Source: Chitinophaga pinensis (GTDB taxonomy: Bacteria > Bacteroidota > Bacteroidia > Flavobacteriales_D > Crocinitomicaceae). Taken from it: a stretch of 6,406 nucleotides of DNA. The translations under genes were made by a program, and so were the position numbers. The notes below the pieces were generated by a model, which saw only the letters and a program-made list of their open reading frames with translations, was not told the DNA's origin and searched no databases. The DNA lies in assembly GCA_945897765.1 (NCBI GenBank), contig CAMDGP010000130.1, forward strand, positions 1 through 6,406. Direction: 5' to 3'. Numbering within the stretch: the stretch's first letter is position 1; each line of letters opens with the position of its first letter. This document shows, piece after piece, positions 1 through 6,406 of the stretch.

Positions 1-2845
1 TATATTGATAATCAAACGGATCAAATCTAAATCCTGAAGTAGGACGTTTTGTTAAGATGTCATAATGAGCAAAGAATGATGCTTCGTCAGAAATCGGGAA
101 AGAGAAAGCAACACGAGGCATAACATTTATTTGTGCTTTGTAGTCTTCAAAAGCAGATGCATTTGGTGTTTCTAGTGAAGGATCTAACAACCATGGAGCA
201 ATACCTGCTGCTCCTCTGATTACTTTTGGATCTTCAATAGGTGTACCTACTGAGTTATACCAACTTTGACCTGTTCTAAAACCGTTAATCGCGGATGGAT
301 TATTTACATCGTTAACATAAACAATGTAATCATCGGCTACACTTTCTGGAATTTCAACCCAAGCGTACTGATTTGGATCTGATTCTTTCAAAGCTCTAGC
401 TTCTTTTGCTGTTCTTGCATTAAAAAATAAATAAGGATCTTTCAATACAGGTTGATTTGCGTCAAACACATCGACACGAACACCTACATTGAATACTATA
501 TCATTGAATGCAAATTTGTCCATTACATATCCAGCCATATAAATTGGTTGGAACGCGCCTACAAATCTTTTGTAGTTTCCGTTTTCATCAAATTCATTGA
601 AATATTTGTTAATATCAGTTACTCCTTTCACTTTTTTACCAGTGTGGTCAAATCCCCAGTAAGAAACAAAAGAGTTACCTCCATTCAATAACTCATCTGG
701 TGAGAACATATCAAATTGGAATAATGATGGATCGTAATTGTCAATATCTACAAAATCACTACCAGCAGCATTTAAACCTAATTTATTTCTTAAATTAAAA
801 TCAAAAAATGATTGATTATCATTATTTAATTGACCACCGTATTCTCCTGTCCCTGACGTATTAGCATAACCCGTGTTTAAACGGTCGTATGTAATTGTTT
901 TAAAAGAACCAGAATCAGAAATTACCCCACTATTTAAATCAAGCTCAGTAATGTGGAAATTTGCTAATTGTCTTGCAATTGTCCAAATTCCTATAGGTCC
1001 ATTTGTTCCACCGCTAGTTACCGTACCAGAAGTCCAACCTCTATCAACACGTTGTTCATACTCAAAACCTAATGAAATACTGTGATCACCTAAAACAACT
1101 GAACCAGCACCTGTTACACGAAATTGATCATTTTCAGTTTTACCAAAGAAATTATAAGGCGTTCCTATATTACTCCAAATACCATAAACAGAGGATGGTG
1201 AATCGCCATTTCTTAAAGCATTACCTTGTTGAATTTGAAATAGATTTTCATAACGTCCAACTGGTGAATCTTGATAAATATCAAAATATTGAGTTGTGAT
1301 TGCTGCTAATGCTGAATTCGTTTCAGAAGGAGTAAACGCAACCTCTAAATCTCTAAACCCATTGTGAACGTATGTTTGTGTTGCTGGATCGAACTCATAA
1401 GAAGGACGACGTGAAGTTTCAAATTTACCTACATGGCCGTAGTTGAAAATATCGTATTGGTGTTTTGGGTCAAAAACATCATTTGTTGATTTTGAATAAT
1501 CCACCATGATGTTATAAAGTGCAGATTTAATTTTTGAACTACTTCCTTCTTTTTCGTTATTAAATCGTTGGGTTAAACGACCAAAAACACGGTAATCTAA
1601 TCCTTTTGAAATTCCGAAGTTTTGAAAATTTAATAATGACCCAGCGAAACTGTAGTTATTACCAGAACGATAATTCATTGAACCACCAAATTGTAAGTTA
1701 ACCGATGGACCCGTATTAACATCAATTTTCACTTGAGCTGAAAAATCTGTACTTCTTGAATTCATTCTCCAAGCAACTTTTTCAAAATCTGACTCTCTTA
1801 GAAATAATGCATTATGGAATGTTCCAAAACCTGTAGAAGTTGGTCTTAATGGATTTGAAATTAATTCATCGCGAACATCTTTCTTAATTCTATATCCTCC
1901 ATCTGCTAATGGACGATCATCTAATTGGTCTGTAAAGTTCGCTGAAATTAAAAATCCTAATTTAGGTTTCGTTTTTTTACCTGTTGAATCTTTTTGCATT
2001 AATAATGGCCCTGACAACATTCCTTCAAATAGATTATAACCATATTTATCTAATCCAAAAACTTTTCCATCGTAACCATCTGGATCGGCACCTTTAAAAT
2101 AAATTCCAGATGATACTGCTTCAATACTTCCAAAGTAAGTTGCAGATGGGCCTCTTGTTGTAATGGAAATAATACCTCCAGTTACGTCTCCATAATTTGC
2201 AGGTACACCACCTGTAATTACAGAAACTTCTTCCAAAGCAGATTTAGGTAAACTTGCTGAACCACGAACTTTAATTCCATCAATGTAATAATAGGTGCCA
2301 TCTGAACGAGATCCACGTACCGAAATTTCACCTGAACCTTCGTCCGTATTTACACCACCTACTGTTGCTGCAACACCTGCTGCAGAACGAACAGGAAGTC
2401 TTGAAATATCTTCTCTTGTTACAGTAGCACCTGAAGCACCGCCATCTTTATCAATCAAAGGAATACGGTAGGCAACAATCTTTATTTCCTCCAATTCTTG
2501 GATGTTTTTAGGTTTTGACAATGTTAAATCATCCAAGAAGGTTATTTTATCTGGTGAAACATTAACACCTGTTATTACAGATGATTGATAACCATCAGCA
2601 TTTCGGACTTCTACATCATAAGCTCCAGGCTGTACACCATTTATCTGGAATTTTCCATCAAAATCAGTATTCGCACCCCCTTTAATGTTTCCATTTTGAA
2701 TTAGTAAAACTTTACTCAATGGTAAAACTTGACCATTCGTTTCGTCTTTTACTGTTCCTTTTACCGTTCCCAAACCTGATTGAGAAAAGAGATAAGTGCT
2801 TGACATCAATACACTTATTAACAATATTTTAATCTTACCCACCAT
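1..2845 (-). CDS. TonB-dependent outer-membrane receptor, Oar-like (N-terminal 948 residues, 3' end outside window)
   Basis: This is the N-terminal part of a large outer-membrane receptor that would use TonB energy to import an unidentified substrate. Translation from ATG 2845 stays open to the window edge. Residues 1-21 look like a signal peptide (basic MVGKIK, then a hydrophobic run ending YLFS), with likely cleavage before Q22. Residues about 25-110 form a carboxypeptidase-regulatory-like beta-sandwich (GTVKGTV, DFDGKFQINGVQPGAYDVEV). A TonB-box-like segment (EEIKIVAYR, 119-127) precedes the plug, about 135-235, which has ISVRGSRSDGTYYYIDGI and the typical GGVPANYGDVTGGIISITTRG. The rest is beta-barrel, rich in aromatic and Asn/Gly/Ser residues. 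The domain order and the large size suggest the Oar-like subgroup. The barrel's end is missing, possibly a few hundred residues. No SusD partner is seen on the upstream side; the downstream side is outside the window. An in-frame stop (TAA, 2866-2864) shortly upstream, with no ATG between, supports this start. Substrate is unknown. Confidence 0.93.
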   Translation of the reverse strand, partial: MVGKIKILLISVLMSSTYLFSQSGLGTVKGTVKDETNGQVLPLSKVLLIQNGNIKGGANTDFDGKFQINGVQPGAYDVEVRNADGYQSSVITGVNVSPDKITFLDDLTLSKPKNIQELEEIKIVAYRIPLIDKDGGASGATVTREDISRLPVRSAAGVAATVGGVNTDEGSGEISVRGSRSDGTYYYIDGIKVRGSASLPKSALEEVSVITGGVPANYGDVTGGIISITTRGPSATYFGSIEAVSSGIYFKGADPDGYDGKVFGLDKYGYNLFEGMLSGPLLMQKDSTGKKTKPKLGFLISANFTDQLDDRPLADGGYRIKKDVRDELISNPLRPTSTGFGTFHNALFLRESDFEKVAWRMNSRSTDFSAQVKIDVNTGPSVNLQFGGSMNYRSGNNYSFAGSLLNFQNFGISKGLDYRVFGRLTQRFNNEKEGSSSKIKSALYNIMVDYSKSTNDVFDPKHQYDIFNYGHVGKFETSRRPSYEFDPATQTYVHNGFRDLEVAFTPSETNSALAAITTQYFDIYQDSPVGRYENLFQIQQGNALRNGDSPSSVYGIWSNIGTPYNFFGKTENDQFRVTGAGSVVLGDHSISLGFEYEQRVDRGWTSGTVTSGGTNGPIGIWTIARQLANFHITELDLNSGVISDSGSFKTITYDRLNTGYANTSGTGEYGGQLNNDNQSFFDFNLRNKLGLNAAGSDFVDIDNYDPSLFQFDMFSPDELLNGGNSFVSYWGFDHTGKKVKGVTDINKYFNEFDENGNYKRFVGAFQPIYMAGYVMDKFAFNDIVFNVGVRVDVFDANQPVLKDPYLFFNARTAKEARALKESDPNQYAWVEIPESVADDYIVYVNDVNNPSAINGFRTGQSWYNSVGTPIEDPKVIRGAAGIAPWLLDPSLETPNASAFEDYKAQINVMPRVAFSFPISDEASFFAHYDILTKRPTSGFRFDPFDYQY

Positions 2846-2860
2846 AATTATGCGTATAAA

Positions 2861-2972
2861 ATGTTATAGTTTTTGCAATTTTAAGCTTGTAAATATAGAA
2901 AAAATCAAGTTGCAATGCTTAATGTTAAAAAAAATTAAATTGAATTTATTTTAACATCTTTGTCTGTAACAT
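2861..2972. repeat. Four TAACAT/ATGTTA hexamers in the divergent intergenic region, two forming a 9-bp inverted repeat
   Basis: The hexamer TAACAT occurs at 2861-2866 (minus), 2922-2927 (minus), 2952-2957 (plus) and 2967-2972 (plus). The middle two extend to a perfect 9-bp inverted repeat, ATGTTAAAA at 2922-2930 and TTTTAACAT at 2949-2957, with an 18-bp spacer. The two plus-strand copies are 15 bp apart. The set lies between the divergent receptor and phosphopantetheinyl transferase genes, so it could be an operator serving both. The plus-strand copies also overlap near-matches to a -7 box (CATCTTTG at 2955-2962; TAACATTTG at 2967-2975, with one base too many), so they may be core promoter sequence instead. 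A separate 10-bp palindrome CATAATTATG at 2843-2852 spans the receptor start codon. Confidence 0.35.
2890..2897 (-). promoter_or_regulatory. Possible -7 box for the TonB-dependent receptor gene
   Basis: On the minus strand TATATTTA matches the Bacteroidota -7 consensus TAnnTTTG at all but the last base. A TTG at 2915-2913 lies 15 bases upstream, somewhat closer than the usual 17-23. It would give a 5' leader of about 40 bases before ATG 2845. In such AT-rich DNA this match can arise by chance. Confidence 0.25.
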
Positions 2973-3005
2973 TTGATTTAAAAAAAATAATTAGCTGATT
3001 ATTAG

Positions 3006-3626
3006 ATGCAAGAAATAAAAGATTACATAAATCTAGAGGAAAATAATTTTTTATCTCTTTTTATTGAGCCAAAAATGATTATTAATTCTACTTATCTAAC
3101 AGATAACGAGGAGTTATACTTGAAAAAAATAACTAATGAAAATAGAAAGCAAGAATTTATTCAGATTAGAGCATTAAGAAATAAAACAATTGGAGAAATT
3201 GAAATTGATTATAATGAAGACGGTAAACCTTTTCTAGTTGATTCCAATGAATTTATTTCCATTAGTCATTCACAAAATTTTGTTGGGATTCTAAAAGCTT
3301 CTTTTGATGTTGGATTAGATATCGAAGAAATTAATGAACGTATTTCTAAAATAAAAAATCGTTTTTTAAATGAAGAAGAATTAAAATTGTTTGGCTCTTC
3401 AATTGAAAACTTAACAATTGCTTGGACATTAAAAGAAGCATTATTTAAGTTAAATACCCGAAGTGGAATAGATTTTAGAAAAGAACTTTTGATTGAAGAG
3501 AAAACGGATTTCGGTTATAATTGTAAAATGTTTGATTTTGACGGTTGGCGAATCGTTAAATTAAAAACGCAACGAAAAGGAAACTTAATTATAAGTTATA
3601 ACTTTGAAGAATCAATTCTACTATGA
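3006..3626 (+). CDS. Sfp-type 4'-phosphopantetheinyl transferase
   Basis: This 206-residue cytoplasmic enzyme should move the 4'-phosphopantetheine arm of coenzyme A onto a serine of a carrier protein, converting apo to holo form. The family signatures are clear: GKPFL (73-77), SISHS (85-89, with H88 matching the CoA-contacting histidine of Sfp), GLDIE (103-107, with D105 and E107 as metal ligands) and WTLKEALFK (140-148, with K143, E144 and K148). These keep the same order and nearly the same spacing as in Bacillus Sfp (about 224 residues), so the enzyme looks intact though slightly short. An in-frame TAG directly before ATG 3006 rules out an earlier start. No Shine-Dalgarno is present, as is usual in Bacteroidota. 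Its stop overlaps the next gene's start (ATGA), implying coupled translation. No carrier protein, NRPS or PKS is nearby. It may serve the fatty-acid carrier protein or a distant secondary-metabolite or lipid system; the sequence cannot decide. Confidence 0.92.
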   Translation: MQEIKDYINLEENNFLSLFIEPKMIINSTYLTDNEELYLKKITNENRKQEFIQIRALRNKTIGEIEIDYNEDGKPFLVDSNEFISISHSQNFVGILKASFDVGLDIEEINERISKIKNRFLNEEELKLFGSSIENLTIAWTLKEALFKLNTRSGIDFRKELLIEEKTDFGYNCKMFDFDGWRIVKLKTQRKGNLIISYNFEESILL

Positions 3627-4360
3627 GTCAAATTTTAACTCTTCTGCAAAATTCTAATAATTCAATAGCTGTTTTAGTTGACCCTGAAAAATTTTTTAAG
3701 GGCGACTATCTATCTTTTCTTAAAAAACTAAAAGTTGCTCAACCTGATTTCATTTTCATTGGGGGAAGCACGGTAACAAAAAAAGATTTTGATGCCTGTG
3801 TTGAAATCCTCAGTACTAATTGTAAATTTCCATTGGTAATATTTCCTGGTGCGTCTCATCAAATTCATGAAAAAGCGGATGCGCTTCTTTTTTTATCACT
3901 TATTTCTGGGAGAAATCCTGACTATTTAATTGGTCACCATATTCAAGCGGTTGATGAGTTGGAAAACATGGATATTGAAATCATTCCAACCTCTTATTTA
4001 CTTATTGACGGGGGTAAAAAAACTTCTGTTGAATATGTTTCACAAACAACTCCTATTCCAAATGACCAAGCAGATATTGCTAGAAAAATTGCCCTCGCGG
4101 GGAAATTTCAAGGTAAAAAAATAACCTATTTAGATTGTGGCAGTGGTGCTAATCAAACTGTCGCTGTTAAAATGATACAAAAAGTTAAATCAATTGGTTT
4201 ACCATTGATAGTTGGCGGTGGAATTCGATCCATTGAAAAAATTCAAGAATTGCACAATGCTGGAGCCAATGTTGTTGTTATTGGAAATAAAATTGAGGAA
4301 GACATTGACTTTTTACTAGATTTATCGAATCTCCAAAAAGAAAAGAATGGCACAAATTAA
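3623..4360 (+). CDS. Geranylgeranylglyceryl-phosphate synthase (GGGPS/PcrB family) prenyltransferase
   Basis: This 245-residue TIM-barrel enzyme is predicted to join a polyprenyl diphosphate to sn-glycerol-1-phosphate by an ether bond, the first committed step of archaeal-type lipids. Visible signatures are the phosphate/Mg-binding DPEK (20-23), GGST (47-50), FPG (74-76), SGRNPDYLIG (95-104), IIPTSYLLIDGG (120-131), YLDCGSGA (169-176), VGGGIR (197-202) and IGN (220-222). The length fits the larger group II enzymes found in archaea and Bacteroidota better than the shorter Bacillus PcrB type, which uses heptaprenyl diphosphate. The prenyl chain length used here cannot be read reliably by eye. 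ATG 3623 lies in ATGA shared with the preceding gene's stop, and the next gene starts inside its last codons, so the cluster is tightly packed. No sn-glycerol-1-phosphate dehydrogenase or second prenyltransferase is in the window, so any route beyond this product is unknown. Confidence 0.93.
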   Translation: MSQILTLLQNSNNSIAVLVDPEKFFKGDYLSFLKKLKVAQPDFIFIGGSTVTKKDFDACVEILSTNCKFPLVIFPGASHQIHEKADALLFLSLISGRNPDYLIGHHIQAVDELENMDIEIIPTSYLLIDGGKKTSVEYVSQTTPIPNDQADIARKIALAGKFQGKKITYLDCGSGANQTVAVKMIQKVKSIGLPLIVGGGIRSIEKIQELHNAGANVVVIGNKIEEDIDFLLDLSNLQKEKNGTN

Positions 4361-4724
4361 AAAAATTGCTGGTTTATGTTTTGCTCTTTCGTTTGTTTGC
4401 ATGGCTTTATTATTTGTCCAGTCTCCTTTACTTAGCGATTATAAAAGTCAACTTAAAACAGCGTTTTTAATTTTTGGAGCCCTTGCAATGCTTTTCAATT
4501 TAATTAGCTATAATTATTCGAAAAAAGGAAATACGCTTTTCAACTTTCTATTTTGGGTGGGGGCAATATTTATTTTCTTTGGAATTATCTTCAAAATGTT
4601 CAATTACCCTTACCGTACAATTTTATTAATGAGCGGATTATTTATAAGTGCAGCATCGTTTATTGTTTCCAAATTTTACCGGGAAAATAAGAAAAATGAT
4701 TCTGATTTAATAGATCAGCTTTAA
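4347..4724 (+). CDS. Small four-helix integral membrane protein, GldL-N-terminus-like motif, function unknown
   Basis: I do not recognise a named family for this 125-residue protein. Four hydrophobic segments stand out at about 7-25, 37-55, 64-83 and 91-109, followed by a short charged tail (YRENKKNDSDLIDQL). The third helix ends in FGIIFKMFNYPY (78-89) and leads into ILLMSGLFISA. This resembles the G-x-x-FK(I/M)xx(W/Y/F)P pattern seen in small Bacteroidota membrane proteins and in the N-terminal helices of gliding protein GldL. The protein lacks GldL's long cytoplasmic part, so it should not be called GldL. ATG 4347 overlaps the prenyltransferase gene by 14 bases. The next Met (residue 19) would destroy the first helix, which supports this start. 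The position suggests co-expression with the two enzymes upstream, and a membrane role linked to their lipid product is possible but unproven. Its TAA overlaps the nadC stop on the other strand. Confidence 0.8.
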   Translation: MAQIKKIAGLCFALSFVCMALLFVQSPLLSDYKSQLKTAFLIFGALAMLFNLISYNYSKKGNTLFNFLFWVGAIFIFFGIIFKMFNYPYRTILLMSGLFISAASFIVSKFYRENKKNDSDLIDQL

Positions 4725-4741
4725 AATGTAGCTTTTAAGCT
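4717..4741. terminator. AT-rich hairpin at the convergent stop codons, possible weak bidirectional terminator
   Basis: Arms 4717-4726 and 4733-4741 can form nine base pairs around a six-base loop (TGTAGC), with one bulged T at 4720. An overlapping 12-bp perfect palindrome, TTTAAGCTTAAA, sits at 4734-4745. The location, exactly where the membrane-protein gene and nadC end against each other, is where termination in both directions is needed. However, the stem is mostly A-T and no clear U-tract follows on either strand, so intrinsic termination would be weak. Confidence 0.3.
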
Positions 4742-5554
4742 TAAATCCAAACTCTTTACCGAATGAGTCAATGCTCCAACTGAAATAAATTGAACTCCTG
4801 TTTCGGCATAAGAACGAATTGTGTCGATTGTAATTCCTCCGGAAGCTTCCGATTCATATTGAGCAGGGATTAATTTCAAAGCTTCTTTCAAAAGTTCAGG
4901 GGTAAAATTATCCAACATAATTCTATCTACTCCTCCAATTTCTAAAACTTTTTTTAATTCTTCCATACTTCGGACTTCAATTTCTATGCGCAAGCATTTA
5001 TTATTCGCTACTAAATATTCCTTCGTTTTTTGAATGGCTGGTTTAATTCCACCTGCATAATCAACGTGATTATCTTTTAACATAATCATATCATACAAGG
5101 CAAAACGGTGGTTCTCCCCTCCTCCTATTTTTACTGCCATTTTTTCCAAATAGCGAATTCCAGGTGTGGTTTTGCGTGTATCCAAAAGTTTGGTTGAACA
5201 ACCTTCTATGACTTTCAAAATATTCGCTGTTTGAGTTGCTATTCCACTCATTCGTTGCATAATATTTAAAACCAAGCGCTCAGTTGAAAGAATAGATTGT
5301 GATAAACCTTTAACTACATAAACGATATCTCCTACTTCTATCCTATCACCATCTTTTTTATAATATTCAACTTCCAAACTTGGATCATATAACTCGTAAA
5401 TTCGCTTTGCAACCTCAACCCCAGCAAGAATACCATTTTCTTTTACAAGTAATTTAGCGCTTCCTTTTGCATCTTTTGGAACACAAGCTAATGTGGAATG
5501 ATCGCCTTCTCCTATATCTTCAAGGAGCGCAATTCGAATAATTTCATCTAACAT
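4721..5554 (-). CDS. nadC: Nicotinate-nucleotide diphosphorylase (carboxylating), quinolinate phosphoribosyltransferase
   Basis: NadC converts quinolinate and PRPP to nicotinate mononucleotide, CO2 and pyrophosphate, the step where de novo NAD synthesis joins the shared pathway. The 277 residues match the usual length. An N-terminal alpha/beta sandwich (about 1-105, with EDIGEGDHST at 12-21) leads into the open barrel. Active-site motifs are intact: ERLVLNIMQRMSGIAT (92-107, R101), LLDTRKTTPG (123-132, R127 and K128), GGGENHR (144-150, H149 and R150), MLKDNH (158-163, K160), IEIEV (190-194, E193), DRIMLDN (210-216, D215) and EASGGI (236-241). The GGGENHR form is the common bacterial one. Upstream in frame there is no ATG before a TAA at 5572-5570, so 5554 is the earliest ATG start. 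nadA and nadB are not in the window. It diverges from uvrC by 57 bp, and its stop overlaps that of the convergent membrane-protein gene. Confidence 0.97.
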   Translation of the reverse strand: MLDEIIRIALLEDIGEGDHSTLACVPKDAKGSAKLLVKENGILAGVEVAKRIYELYDPSLEVEYYKKDGDRIEVGDIVYVVKGLSQSILSTERLVLNIMQRMSGIATQTANILKVIEGCSTKLLDTRKTTPGIRYLEKMAVKIGGGENHRFALYDMIMLKDNHVDYAGGIKPAIQKTKEYLVANNKCLRIEIEVRSMEELKKVLEIGGVDRIMLDNFTPELLKEALKLIPAQYESEASGGITIDTIRSYAETGVQFISVGALTHSVKSLDLSLKATF

Positions 5555-5558
5555 AAGG

Positions 5559-5566
5559 CAAAGATA
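5559..5566 (-). promoter_or_regulatory. nadC: TAnnTTTG -7 promoter box abutting the nadC start
   Basis: The minus-strand octamer TATCTTTG is a perfect match to the Bacteroidota -7 consensus TAnnTTTG. It ends only four bases before the nadC ATG at 5554, so transcription from it would start at or next to the start codon and give an almost leaderless mRNA. No TTG lies 17-23 bases upstream, which weakens the call. In the same 57-bp gap, plus-strand TAAATTTTTG (5586-5595) is an imperfect candidate -7 box for uvrC. Confidence 0.35.
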
Positions 5567-5611
5567 AATTTATAAGTGCAAATGATAAATTTTTGTTTTT
5601 AATTTTATACC

Positions 5612-6406
5612 ATGTCAACAAATGACCCCGATTTAAAGATTCAGATTTCACTGTTACCCGATGCACCAGGTGTATACCAATATTTTGATAAAACTGGAAA
5701 AATCATTTATGTTGGCAAAGCGAAGAGTCTAAAAAAAAGAGTTAGTTCTTATTTCAATAAAAATCAAGAAAATAACAAAACCCGCATTCTTGTTAGTCAC
5801 ATTCATCAGCTAAAATTTATTGTCGTTGAATCAGAATTAGATGCCTTGTTGTTGGAAAATAATTTGATTAAAACCTATCAACCAAAATATAATATTGCGC
5901 TTAAAGATGACAAAACTTATCCATGGATTGTCATCAAAAAAGAGCCTTTTCCTCGCATTTTTCAAACGCGCCAAAAGCGAAATGATGGTTCTAAATATTT
6001 TGGGCCATATCCGAATGTTAAAGTCATGCAGTCTTTATTGGGATTGATTAAAGAGATGTATCCCTTGCGCACTTGTCCCTTGGATTTACAGCAATATAAA
6101 ATCGACGAAGGAAAATTTAAAACCTGTTTGGAGTTTCACATTGGAAGGTGTCTTGGTCCTTGTATAGGGAATCAAACAATGACTGCATACGATAAAATGG
6201 TGGAAGAAATTGAATTGCTATTAAAAGGAAAAACCTATTATTTGATTCAATTATTGAAATCAAAAATGATGGAGTTTTCAGAGAAATATGCATTTGAAAA
6301 AGCCCAAGAAATGAAGACTTTAATTGAGCAAATTGAGAAATATCGTTCGAAATCGTCTGTTGTATCTTCAACTATTTCAGACATTGATGTTTTCACAATT
6401 GAAGAA
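5612..6406 (+). CDS. uvrC: Excinuclease ABC subunit C (N-terminal 265 residues, 3' end outside window)
   Basis: UvrC is the nuclease of bacterial nucleotide excision repair. It binds the UvrB-DNA complex at a lesion and cuts 3' and then 5' of the damage. This part holds the GIY-YIG domain that makes the 3' cut: GVY (20-22), YVGKAKSLKKR (33-43, with K36 and R43) and catalytic E82 in LLLENNLIK (79-87). Next is a cysteine-bearing region, RTCPL (153-157) and GRCLGPC (178-184). Residues about 210-245, including KYAFEKAQEMKTLIEQIEKY, match the UVR motif that contacts UvrB. The C-terminal RNase H-like nuclease and helix-hairpin-helix domains would lie beyond the edge; full-length UvrC is about 600 residues. 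The start fits the family, with the GIY motif about 20 residues in. No Shine-Dalgarno precedes it. Nothing suggests damage to the gene. Confidence 0.97.
   Translation, partial: MSTNDPDLKIQISLLPDAPGVYQYFDKTGKIIYVGKAKSLKKRVSSYFNKNQENNKTRILVSHIHQLKFIVVESELDALLLENNLIKTYQPKYNIALKDDKTYPWIVIKKEPFPRIFQTRQKRNDGSKYFGPYPNVKVMQSLLGLIKEMYPLRTCPLDLQQYKIDEGKFKTCLEFHIGRCLGPCIGNQTMTAYDKMVEEIELLLKGKTYYLIQLLKSKMMEFSEKYAFEKAQEMKTLIEQIEKYRSKSSVVSSTISDIDVFTIEE

Noticed and set aside
452..1299. Three short plus-strand open frames (452-691, 873-1085, 1072-1299)
   Set aside because: They lie antisense to the continuous, clearly recognisable receptor coding sequence, and their translations show no domain or sensible composition.
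1..2845. A SusC-type polysaccharide utilisation system
   Set aside because: No SusD-like lipoprotein or glycoside hydrolase is visible, and the domain pattern fits Oar-like receptors better. The 3' side is outside the window, so this is not fully excluded.
3930..4124. 64-codon plus-strand open frame
   Set aside because: It is an out-of-frame reading inside the GGGPS gene, which has family motifs on both sides of this stretch.
3623..4360. Calling the prenyltransferase PcrB (heptaprenylglyceryl phosphate synthase of Bacillus type)
   Set aside because: The protein is longer and its motifs look closer to the group II archaeal/Bacteroidota enzymes. Chain-length specificity cannot be read by eye, so no gene symbol was given.
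4347..4724. Calling the membrane protein GldL or the NAD-precursor transporter PnuC (because of nearby nadC)
   Set aside because: It has only four helices and 125 residues, lacks GldL's cytoplasmic region, and is too short for PnuC; nadC is also on the opposite strand.
6117..6371. 84-codon minus-strand open frame
   Set aside because: It is antisense to the cysteine and UVR-motif part of uvrC and has no recognisable features.
1..6406. Mobile element, CRISPR, toxin-antitoxin or defence island
   Set aside because: No transposase, integrase, direct-repeat array, terminal inverted repeats or defence domains were seen; every gene looks chromosomal and intact.

Overview
This AT-rich window (roughly one third G+C by eye) almost certainly comes from a member of the Bacteroidota, most likely the order Flavobacteriales. 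Four things point there: an Oar-like TonB-dependent outer-membrane receptor with an N-terminal carboxypeptidase-regulatory-like domain; a bacterial geranylgeranylglyceryl-phosphate synthase homologue, typical of this group; the absence of Shine-Dalgarno sequences before every start; and a -7 promoter box of the Bacteroidota type (TAnnTTTG). The family cannot be fixed from this window.

Layout. Bases 2845 down to 1 (minus strand) encode the first 948 residues of a large TonB-dependent receptor that runs off the left edge. A 160-bp divergent intergenic region (2846-3005) carries four copies of the hexamer TAACAT in mixed orientation. Rightward from 3006 lies a compact three-gene cluster with overlapping ends: an Sfp-type 4'-phosphopantetheinyl transferase, a GGGPS/PcrB-family prenyltransferase, and a small four-helix membrane protein of unknown function. 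The last gene meets nadC (quinolinate phosphoribosyltransferase, minus strand, 5554-4721) tail to tail, and the two stop codons share the palindrome TTAA. A 57-bp divergent gap separates nadC from uvrC, whose first 265 codons run off the right edge.

How the genes work together. nadC (de novo NAD synthesis) and uvrC (nucleotide excision repair) are housekeeping genes with no evident tie to the rest. The three-gene cluster is the most interesting part. It pairs a carrier-protein activating enzyme with an enzyme that, in archaea, makes the first ether bond of membrane lipids, and adds an integral membrane protein. Overlapping reading frames suggest co-expression, but a shared pathway is inference only.

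No tRNA, rRNA, insertion sequence, CRISPR array, phage gene or defence system is visible. All substantial stretches are covered by the six genes, and neither intergenic gap exceeds 160 bp.
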